10,000 bases of DNA from Monoplex corrugatus (taxonomy: Eukaryota; Mollusca; Gastropoda; Littorinimorpha; Ranellidae): assembly GCA_030674185.1 (NCBI GenBank), contig JAPXFY010002566.1, forward strand, positions 1-10,000, in the 5' to 3' direction. Position 1 is the stretch's first letter, and the number at the start of each line of letters is the position of its first letter. A program made the position numbers and the translations under genes. A model generated the notes under the pieces. The model was given only the letters and a program-made list of their open reading frames with translations. It was not told the DNA's origin and searched no databases. Positions 1 to 7,559 of this stretch are shown in pieces.

Positions 1-104
1 AAAGAAACAAAGAAAGATAGAAAGAAAGAAAGATAGATAGAAAACAAAGAAAGAAACAAAGAAAGAAGAAAGAAAGAAAGAAAAGAAAGAAAGAAAAGAA
101 AGAT

Positions 105-135
<31 letters not shown>

Positions 136-419
136 AGAAAGAAAAAGAAAGAAAGAAAGAAAGAAGAAAGATAGAAAGAAAGATAGAAAGAAAGAAAGAA
201 AGAAAGAAAAAGAAGAAGATAGAAAGAAAGAAAGATAGAAAAAAAGAAAGAAAGAGAAAGAAACAAAGAAAGATAAGAAAGAAAGAAAAGAAAGAAACAA
301 AGAAAGATAGAAAAAGAAAGAAAAAGAAAGAAAGAAAGAAAGATAGAAAGAAAGAAAGAAAGAAGAAAAGAAAGAAGAAGAAGAAAGAAGAAAGAAAGAT
401 AGAAAAAAAAAGAAAGAAA

Positions 420-450
<31 letters not shown>

Positions 451-1195
451 GAATAGATAGAAAAGAATAAGAAAGAAAGAAAGAAAGAAGGAAAGAAGAA
501 AAAAGAAAGAAAGAAAGATAGAAAAAAAAAAAGAAAGATAGAAAGAAAGATAAGAAGGAAGAAAAGAAAGATAGAAAGAAAGAAAGAAGAAAGAGATAGA
601 AAGAAAAGAAAAAAGATAGAAACAAAGAAAGAAAGAAAGAAAGATAGAAGAAAGGAAAGAAAGAAAGATAAGAAAGATAGAAAGAAAAAAGAAAGATAGA
701 AACAAAGAAAGAAAAGACAAAGAAAGAAAGAAAGAAAAGAAAGAAAAGATAGAAAGAAAAAAAAACAAAGAAAGAAGAAGAAAGAAGAAGAAAAGAAAGA
801 TAGAAAGAAAGAAAAAGAAGAAAGAAAGAAAGAAAAAGAAAGAAGATAGAAGAAGAAAAAAGAAAGAAAGATAGAAAGAAAGACAAGAAAAAGTGATAAG
901 AAGAAAGAAGAAAGAAAAAAAGAAAGATAGAAAAGAAGAAAAGATAGAAAAAAGGAAAGATAGAAAAGAAAAGAAGAAGAAAAAAGAAGAAAGATAAAAG
1001 AAGAAAGAAGAAAGAACAAAGAAATAGAAAAAAAGAAAGAAAGATAGAAACAAAGAAAGAAAGAAAGAAAAGTGATAAAGGGAAGAAGAAAAGAAAGAAA
1101 GAAAGAAGAAAGAAAAAAGAAAGAAAAGATAGGAAACAAAGAAAGAAAGAAAGAAAGAAAAGTGATAAAGGGAAGAAAGAAACAAAGAAAGATGT
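1..1195. repeat. (GAAA)n polypurine tract
   Basis: About 1.2 kb in which the + strand is almost all A and G. The basic motif is GAAA, mixed with AGAA, GATA (as agatag) and CAAA (as acaaag) variants and irregular A-runs. The only pyrimidines are scattered single T and C bases from those variants, plus a few agtgataa islands near 893, 1071 and 1161. Such homopurine-homopyrimidine DNA is known to form triplex (H-DNA) under supercoiling, so that property is inferred from composition. The tract starts at or before the window edge, so its full length is unknown. The ragged phase (GAAA mixed with GAA and GAAAA) may be true drift or long-read indel error. Confidence 0.97.
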
Positions 1196-1420
1196 TATAA
1201 GTCAGCTCACCATTTATCAACATATCCAGACAACTGTTATGTTAGCTCTTGTTGTAAGATTTGATGACAGTTTTGACATACAGAAATGTAACAAAAGCTG
1301 TGAGGGTGACTGAACTAACAGATGGATGGAGTGACTGGCCCTGTGAGTGACAGTATCTGTTTGGCAAGTGAGAGGTCCTGGATTACATCGTTTGTCTGAG
1401 ATTGTCTCCCCTCCATCAGA
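1196..1420. other. Unique sequence between the purine tract and the dispersed repeat
   Basis: Ordinary mixed-composition DNA. No open reading frame with splice borders was convincing on either strand. Around 1374-1389, gaggtcctggattacatc vaguely resembles the B-box region of a tRNA-derived SINE head (GGTTCGANNCC), but only about half of the positions fit. If the downstream dispersed element is a SINE, its 5' part may lie here. Confidence 0.5.
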
Positions 1421-1567
1421 CCTTAGGTAGTGGTCTGGGTGCTAGCCTTTCATATGACATGATAAACCCAGGTTCTGCATGCAGCAGGCGTTTTGCGCAT
1501 GTATAAGATCCCACGGCAACAAAAGAATTGTCTGTGGCAGAAATCTGTACAAAATCCGCTTTCTATG
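1421..1567 (+). mobile_element. Fragment of a mollusc-type dispersed repeat (SINE-like)
   Basis: This stretch reads ggtctgggtgctag, then gataaacccagg, tgcagcaggcg, gcgcatgta, cccacggcaacaaaag, tctgtggcagaaatctgta and aaaatccgctttctatgg. From memory, this order of words matches a short dispersed element often seen beside microsatellites in gastropod sequences, with diverged bases throughout. No coding capacity, terminal repeats or target-site duplication is visible. The 3' end is not complete: at 1568 the sequence passes directly into the first unit of the 47/51-bp minisatellite. The family name and exact 5' end are uncertain, and the match is recollection rather than a search result. Confidence 0.45.
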
Positions 1568-4500
1568 GTAGACAGTACACGTATCCAGGGGACAAGGATT
1601 GTGTCGTCCTGTGATGATGTAGACAGTATATACAGGGGACAAGGATTGTGTCGTCCTGTGATGATGTAGACAGTATATACAGGGGACAAGGATTGTGCCG
1701 TCCTGTGATGATGTAGACAGTATATACAGGGGACAAGGATTGTGCCGTCCTGTGATGATGTAGACAGTATATACAGGGGACAAGGATTGTGCCGTCCTGT
1801 GATGATGTAGACAGTATATACAGGGGACAAGGATTGTGTCGTCCTGTGATGATGTAGACAGTATACATATACAGGGGACAAGGATTGTGCCGTCCTGTGA
1901 TGATGTAGACAGTACACATATACAGGGGACAAGGATTGTGTCGTCCTGTGATGATGTAGACAGTATACATATACAGGGGACAAGGATTGTGTCGTCCTGT
2001 GATGATGTAGACAGTACACATATACAGGGGACAAGGATTGTGTCGTCCTGTGATGATGTAGACAGTATATACAGGGGACAAGGATTGTGTCGTCCTGTGA
2101 TGATGTAGACAGTATATACAGGGGACAAGGATTGTGCCGTCCTGTGATGATGTAGACAGTACACATATACAGGGGACAAGGATTGTGTCGTCCTGTGATG
2201 ATGTAGACAGTATATACAGGGGACAAGGATTGTGTCGTCCTGTGATGATGTAGACAGTATATACAGGGGACAAGGATTGTGCCGTCCTGTGATGATGTAG
2301 ACAGTATATACAGGGGACAAGGATTGTGTCGTCCTGTGATGATGTAGACAGTATATACAGGGGACAAGGATTGTGCCGTCCTGTGATGATGTAGACAGTA
2401 CACATATACAGGGGACAAGGATTGTGCCGTCCTGTGATGATGTAGACAGTATACATATACAGGGGACAAGGATTGTGTCGTCCTGTGATGATGTAGACAG
2501 TACACATATACAGGGGACAAGGATTGTGCCGTCCTGTGATGATGTAGACAGTATATACAGGGGACAAGGATTGTGCCGTCCTGTGATGATGTAGACAGTA
2601 TATACAGGGGACAAGGATTGTGTCGTCCTGTGATGATGTAGACAGTATACATATACAGGGGACAAGGATTGTGCCGTCCTGTGATGATGTAGACAGTATA
2701 TACAGGGGACAAGGATTGTGTCGTCCTGTGATGATGTAGACAGTATACATATACAGGGGACAAGGATTGTGTCGTCCTGTGATGATGTAGACAGTATATA
2801 CAGGGGACAAGGATTGTGCCGTCCTGTGATGATGTAGACAGTATATACAGGGGACAAGGATTGTGCCGTCCTGTGATGATGTAGACAGTATATACAGGGG
2901 ACAAGGATTGTGCCGTCCTGTGATGATGTAGACAGTATATACAGGGGACAAGGATTGTGCCGTCCTGTGATGATGTAGACAGTATATACAGGGGACAAGG
3001 ATTGTGTCGTCCTGTGATGATGTAGACAGTATATACAGGGGACAAGGATTGTGCCGTCCTGTGATGATGTAGACAGTATATACAGGGGACAAGGATTGTG
3101 CCGTCCTGTGATGATGTAGACAGTATATACAGGGGACAAGGATTGTGTCGTCCTGTGATGATGTAGACAGTATATACAGGGGACAAGGATTGTGTCGTCC
3201 TGTGATGATGTAGACAGTACACATATACAGGGGACAAGGATTGTGTCGTCCTGTGATGATGTAGACAGTATATACAGGGGACAAGGATTGTGCCGTCCTG
3301 TGATGATGTAGACAGTATATACAGGGGACAAGGATTGTGCCGTCCTGTGATGATGTAGACAGTATATACAGGGGACAAGGATTGTGTCGTCCTGTGATGA
3401 TGTAGACAGTATATACAGGGGACAAGGATTGTGCCGTCCTGTGATGATGTAGACAGTACACATATACAGGGGACAAGGATTGTGCCGTCCTGTGATGATG
3501 TAGACAGTATATACAGGGGACAAGGATTGTGTCGTCCTGTGATGATGTAGACAGTATATACAGGGGACAAGGATTGTGTCGTCCTGTGATGATGTAGACA
3601 GTACACATATACAGGGGACAAGGATTGTGTCGTCCTGTGATGATGTAGACAATACACATATACAGGGGACAAGGATTGTGTCGTCCTGTGATGATGTAGA
3701 CAGTACACATATACAGGGGACAAGGATTGTGCCGTCCTGTGATGATGTAGACAGTATATACAGGGGACAAGGATTGTGCCGTCCTGTGATGATGTAGACA
3801 GTATATACAGGGGACAAGGATTGTGCCGTCCTGTGATGATGTAGACAGTATATACAGGGGACAAGGATTGTGTCGTCCTGTGATGATGTAGACAGTATAT
3901 ACAGGGGACAAGGATTGTGCCGTCCTGTGATGATGTAGACAGTACACATATACAGGGGACAAGGATTGTGTCGTCCTGTGATGATGTAGACAGTATACAT
4001 ATACAGGGGACAAGGATTGTGTCGTCCTGTGATGATGTAGACAGTATATACAGGGGACAAGGATTGTGTCGTCCTGTGATGATGTAGACAGTATATACAG
4101 GGGACAAGGATTGTGTCGTCCTGTGATGATGTAGACAGTATATACAGGGGACAAGGATTGTGTCGTCCTGTGATGATGTAGACAGTATATACAGGGGACA
4201 AGGATTGTGTCGTCCTGTGATGATGTAGACAGTATATACAGGGGACAAGGATTGTGTCGTCCTGTGATGATGTAGACAGTACACATATACAGGGGACAAG
4301 GATTGTGCCGTCCTGTGATGATGTAGACAGTATACATATACAGGGGACAAGGATTGTGTCGTCCTGTGATGATGTAGACAGTATATACAGGGGACAAGGA
4401 TTGTGCCGTCCTGTGATGATGTAGACAGTACACATATACAGGGGACAAGGATTGTGTCGTCCTGTGATGATGTAGACAGTATATACAGGGGACAAGGATT

Positions 4501-5057
4501 GTGTCGTCCTGTGATGATGTAGACAGTATATACAGGGGACAAGGATTGTGCCGTCCTGTGATGATGTAGACAGTACACATATACAGGGGACAAGGATTGT
4601 GTCGTCCTGTGATGATGTAGACAGTATATACAGGGGACAAGGATTGTGCCGTCCTGTGATGATGTAGACAGTACACATATACAGGGGACAAGGATTGTGC
4701 CGTCCTGTGATGATGTAGACAGTACACATATACAGGGGACAAGGATTGTGTCGTCCTGTGATGATGTAGACAGTATATACAGGGGACAAGGATTGTGCCG
4801 TCCTGTGATGATGTAGACAGTACACATATACAGGGGACAAGGATTGTGCCGTCCTGTGATGATGTAGACAGTATATACAGGGGACAAGGATTGTGCCGTC
4901 CTGTGATGATGTAGACAGTACACATATACAGGGGACAAGGATTGTGTCGTCCTGTGATGATGTAGACAGTACACATATACAGGGGACAAGGATTGTGTCG
5001 TCCTGTGATGATGTAGACAGTATATACAGGGGACAAGGATTGTGCCGTCCTGTGATG
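1568..5057. repeat. 47/51-bp minisatellite, 72 units
   Basis: A tandem array with units starting at gtagacagta and ending cctgtgatgat. I count 71 full units from 1568 and a 72nd that starts at 5013 and loses its last bases near 5057. Two lengths occur: 47 bp (gtatatacagggg) and 51 bp (gtacacatatacagggg or gtatacatatacagggg). Of the first 71 units, 27 are long: 19 of the cacata type, 7 of the tacata type, and the first unit, which is a cacgtatcc variant. The arithmetic agrees: 71 x 47 + 27 x 4 = 3445 bp. A second site is gtgtcg or gtgccg, in 38 and 34 units. Apart from these two sites I saw only the first unit and one G-to-A (gacaata at about 3652) differ, so the array is highly homogenised. 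The minus strand holds no stop triplet in any frame, which gives false long reading frames. Confidence 0.98.
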
Positions 5058-5191
5058 TGTTTCTCCCAGATCTATCCCGAGTTATGTGACAGACCTTGTG
5101 AATGTGCACATAATCCTATGTTGCTCTCAAGGTCTGTCCAGCCCTTGTGGTCTTCCTCTCTACCTCTGAAGCCCCAGCATGGGATGGTGTA
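5058..5191. other. Unique spacer between the 47/51-bp and 105-bp arrays
   Basis: About 134 bp of non-repetitive sequence between two unrelated minisatellites. It includes tttctcccag, which resembles a splice acceptor ending at 5070. The following + frame stays open for roughly 40 codons into the 105-bp array, but I recognise no protein motif and see no fitting donor, so I do not call an exon. Confidence 0.6.
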
Positions 5192-6128
5192 GGCTTGGAA
5201 GGCTGGTGGGTTAATTGGCATTCTGATAGCTGGGGTGTGATGTAATGATTGACAGGTGTTGTTCCAACCATCTCTCCGATCTGTACGTTTTGAGCTAGGA
5301 GGGCCTGGTGGTGGGTTAATTGGCATTCTGATAGCTGGGGTGTGATGTAATGATTGACAGGTGTTGTTCCAACCATCTCTCCGATCTGTACGTTTTGAGC
5401 TAGGAGGGCCTGGTGGTGGGTTAATTGGCATTCTGATGGCTGGGCTGTGATGTAATGATTGACAGGTGTTGTTCCAACCATCTCTCCGATCTGTACGTTT
5501 TGAGCTAGGAGGGCCTGGTGGTGGGTTAATTGGTATTCTGATAGCTGGGCTGTGATGTAATGATTGACAGGTGTTGTTCCAACCATCTCTCCGATCTGTA
5601 CGTTTTGAGCTAGGAGGGCCTGGTGGTGGGTTAATTGGCATTCTGATAGCTGGGGTGTGATGTAATGATTGACAGGTGTTGTTCCAACCATCTCTCCGAT
5701 CTGTACGTTTTGAGCTAGGAGGGCCTGGTGGTGGGTTAATTGGTATTCTGATGGCTGGGGTGTGATGTAATGATTGACAGGTGTTGTTCCAACCATCTCT
5801 CCGATCTGTACGTTTTGAGCTAGGAGGGCCTGGTGGTGGGTTAATTGGCATTCTGATGGCTGGGGTGTGATGTAATGATTGACAGGTGTTGTTCCAACCA
5901 TCTCTCCGATCTGTACGTTTTGAGCTAGGAGGCCTGGTGGTGGGTTAATTGGTATTCTGATGGCTGGGGTGTGATGTAATGATTGACAGGTGTTGTTCCA
6001 ACCATCTCTCCGATCTCTACGTTTTGTGCTTGGAGGGCTGGTGGTGGGTTAATTGGCATTCTGATGGCTGGGGTGTGATGTAATGATTGACAGGTGTTGT
6101 TCCAACCATCTCTCCGATCTCTACGTTT
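5192..6128. repeat. 105-bp minisatellite, nine copies
   Basis: Nine tandem copies, with ttaatt at 5211, 5316, 5421, 5526, 5631, 5736, 5841, 5945 and 6049. The first six intervals are 105 bp and the last two are 104 bp, each after a one-base loss in the aggagggcct segment. Single-base variants mark copies: ggcatt/ggtatt, gatagc/gatggc, ggggtg/gggctg. The last two copies carry gatctctacg instead of gatctgtacg. The first copy (ggcttggaaggctggtggg) and the junction before the last copy (gcttggagggctggtggtgg) share the aberrant gcttgga form, so the array edges look older than its centre. Because 105 is 35 codons, two minus-strand frames stay open and give a Pro-rich 35-residue repeat, but I regard these as by-products. 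Confidence 0.97.
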
Positions 6129-6448
6129 CTAACATGTCTCTTTCGATCTTATGGATTGCTGTTGTGAGACATGCCACCCAGCAGGTTGTGATCTTTCTGT
6201 GCAGTGTTGTGTTCACTGTGCATGTCTGGCACTGGTAGGCCAGTGTGGGTGCTTCTTTCCATAGGGACATTTGATACATGCTTACTACATAAAAAGAAGA
6301 ATAAGAAGGGGGGGAGGAGGGTGATATAAAATATTCATTCTGTATGTCAAATGAACATTTCTGTACTTGGGGTGAAGAAAATACATCTTAAAGTTACTGC
6401 TGAGCTTGACTCTTTAAATGAAAACAGAAAAAAAACACATAGGATGTT
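6129..6448. other. Unique intronic sequence with a short A/G-rich tract
   Basis: Single-copy DNA with no convincing gene on either strand. Around 6290-6322 is an A/G-rich segment (aaaaagaagaataagaag followed by seven G and aggaggg), which could be the simple-sequence tail of an old retroposed element, though no body is recognisable. An A-rich stretch (gaaaacagaaaaaaaacac) at about 6419-6437 precedes the decayed exon copy. Confidence 0.6.
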
Positions 6449-6528
6449 ATGTGTCAACGGGGTTGGTGAATATCAACAGCAGCCTGGACTGTGAGATGGT
6501 GCAGCATCCAGCCATTATCTCCCTTTGA
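6449..6528 (+). pseudogene. Decayed partial copy of the exon at 6864-6994
   Basis: Bases 6466-6516 match 6869-6919 at 41 of 51 positions, including an unbroken 21-base block. Read in the same frame, it gives VNINSSLDCEMVQHPAIISL and then stops at TGA (6526-6528), whereas the intact exon reads VNANSSLDCEVVWHPAFMSP and continues. The conserved Trp has become Gln. The intact acceptor tacag is replaced by tcaacgg, so there is no AG at the expected place. The 3' half of the exon and the donor are missing, and TG-rich repeat DNA follows immediately. This is best read as a non-functional duplicate of the 5' half of the exon, about 400 bp upstream of the intact one. Confidence 0.8.
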
Positions 6529-6860
6529 TGTGTCTTAATGTGTAATATATTGATGTGTAATGTGTGATTAGTGATATGTAATATGTGATATGTGATGTGT
6601 AATGTGTGATGAGTGATGTGTAATGTAATGTGTGATGTGTAATGTTAATGTGTAATATGTTGATGTGTAATGTGTGATTAGTGATATGTAACATGTGATA
6701 TGTGATGTGTAATGTGTGATTAGTGATATGTAATATGTGATATGTGATGTGTAATGTGTGATGAGTGATGTGTAATGTTAATGTGTAATATGTTGATGTG
6801 TAATGTTAATGTGTGATGTGTAATGTAATGTGTGATGTGTAATGTAATGTGTGATGTGTA
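6529..6860. repeat. Degenerate TGTGATGTGTAATG repeat
   Basis: About 330 bp built from short words such as gatgtg, taatgtg, gatatg and gattag, poor in C and rich in T, G and A. Higher-order structure is present: 6551-6626 is repeated exactly at 6703-6778 (76 bp, 152 bp apart), and 6661-6702 is a near copy of the start of the same block with one aca for ata change. The repeat runs into the acceptor at 6862-6863, so it replaces the usual pyrimidine tract with TG-rich DNA. In RNA it would be UG-rich. Confidence 0.93.
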
Positions 6861-6861
6861 C

Positions 6862-6863
6862 AG
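6862..6863 (+). other. Splice acceptor (AG) of the internal exon
   Basis: The sequence gatgtgtacag precedes the exon. The AG is at 6862-6863 and the next bases open the coding frame. There is no C/T-rich tract upstream, only TG-rich repeat. The reading frame implies a phase-1 intron: the first two exon bases (GT) complete a codon begun in the previous exon. Confidence 0.65.
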
Positions 6864-6994
6864 GTTCAGTGAACGCCAACAGCAGCCTGGACTGTGAAGT
6901 AGTGTGGCATCCAGCCTTCATGTCACCACAGGATGGCACTTTCCAACTTGTTGTCAATAGTGGTGCTTGTCTTAAACTGAACTGTCAGGCTGAG
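6864..6994 (+). CDS. Internal exon, possible ASH/MSP-like ciliary protein
   Basis: A 131-base exon bounded by an AG acceptor (6862-6863) and a strong donor, GAG followed by gtaagc. Two bases finish a split codon and 43 full codons follow, so the upstream intron is phase 1 and the downstream one phase 0. Key peptide features are SSLDCEVVWHPAF near the start, then PQDGTFQLVV and LKLNCQAE at the end. Short beta-strand-like blocks with a Trp-x-Pro turn, a Gly-Thr-Phe step and a final Leu-x-Leu-x-Cys are typical of the last strands of ASH/MSP immunoglobulin-like domains in large axonemal proteins such as CFAP47 or HYDIN. The exact family is my inference from a short fragment and may be wrong. Coding status is supported by the splice borders and open frame, and indirectly by the decayed duplicate at 6466-6528. 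Neighbouring exons lie outside the window or were not recognised. Confidence 0.7.
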
Positions 6995-7000
6995 GTAAGC
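6995..7000 (+). other. Splice donor (gtaagc) of the internal exon
   Basis: The bases GAG then gtaagc fit the eukaryotic 5' splice-site consensus well at the +1 to +5 positions. The frame would stay open past this point into the ACAT repeat, giving an implausible HTYIHTY run. That supports ending the exon here. Confidence 0.75.
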
Positions 7001-7084
7001 AACTGTTTACAGTATGTGGGTATGGGTGTTCTGTATCTCTGTCTGTATGTAACACACAGACACAGACATGTAAGGGTGCCTATA

Positions 7085-7396
7085 ACACACATACATACAT
7101 ACACACATACATACATATATACATACATATACATGCATACATACATACATACATACATGCATACATACATACATACATACATGCATACATACATACATAC
7201 ATACATATACATGCATACATACATACATACATACATGCATACATACATATGTGCATACATACATACATACATACATACATACATACATACATGCATACAT
7301 ACATACATACATGCATACATATATATACATACATACAATATATATATATACATACATACATAATTATATATACATACATACATGCACACACACACA

Positions 7397-7438
<42 letters not shown>
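7085..7438. repeat. (ACAT)n and (CA)n microsatellite, Z-DNA-prone
   Basis: Compound microsatellite just inside the downstream intron: mainly catacata with periodic catgcata interruptions (7085-7337), an AT-rich stretch (7338-7380), then (CA)n to 7438. By reading every position, 7085-7337 is 253 bp of unbroken purine-pyrimidine alternation. Shorter alternating runs follow at 7338-7362, 7365-7397 and 7399-7438. Alternating DNA of this kind, especially with CA and GC steps, is known to favour Z-DNA. Reading frames over this region on either strand are low-complexity artefacts. Confidence 0.97.
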
Positions 7439-7440
<2 letters not shown>

Positions 7441-7559
7441 TTTACAGACACACAGACACACACACACATAGTATATATGGATATATCAATCTCCTTGTAC
7501 AGTTGTGTGTTATAAACGGTGTGTATGTGTGTATGTGTGTGGCATTCCTAACCGATTGA
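7439..7559. other. Short spacer with an opposing TG-rich tract
   Basis: Mostly unique sequence between the CA repeat and the next minisatellite. It contains a second small CA stretch near 7450-7469 and a TG-rich stretch (7519-7541, gtgtgtatgtgtgtatg and on), which is broadly complementary to the CA and ACAT repeats upstream. No gene is visible. Confidence 0.7.

Noticed and set aside
1370..1395. tRNA B-box heading a SINE
   Set aside because: Only about half of the consensus positions match and no A-box could be placed, so it is not annotated as a promoter.
1836..2108. Plus-strand frames with a VDSTHIQGTRIV-type 17-residue repeat (also 2373-2594, 3576-3797, 4893-5192)
   Set aside because: They exist only where several 51-bp units occur in a row, and stop as soon as consecutive 47-bp units shift the frame. 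They are by-products of the unit length.
1568..5057. CRISPR-like array
   Set aside because: Units are contiguous, with no unique spacers. The organism context is eukaryotic.
1442..5109. Three minus-strand reading frames of 1,132-1,219 codons
   Set aside because: All three overlap on the same DNA and consist of the minisatellite translated in rotating frames. The unit simply lacks stop triplets on that strand. No promoter, splice or domain evidence favours any one.
5061..5190. Candidate exon after tttctcccag
   Set aside because: The acceptor-like word is good, but there is no matching donor before the 105-bp array and no recognisable peptide motif.
5072..5901. Minus-strand 35-residue repeat protein (MPINPPPGPPSSKRTDRR and overlapping frame)
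   Set aside because: 105 bp is a multiple of three, so frames persist by arithmetic. Two overlapping frames are open equally, and they end at the window of unit variation without recognisable domains or termini.
6301..6322. G-quadruplex in the G-rich tract
   Set aside because: There are seven consecutive G and one further GGG, but not four separable G3 runs. Potential is weak.
6985..7559. Tyr/His/Thr- or Cys/Val/Met-rich frames over the ACAT/CA repeat on both strands
   Set aside because: They are microsatellite translations in every frame. Only the first part of the plus-strand frame, up to 6994, is the genuine exon.
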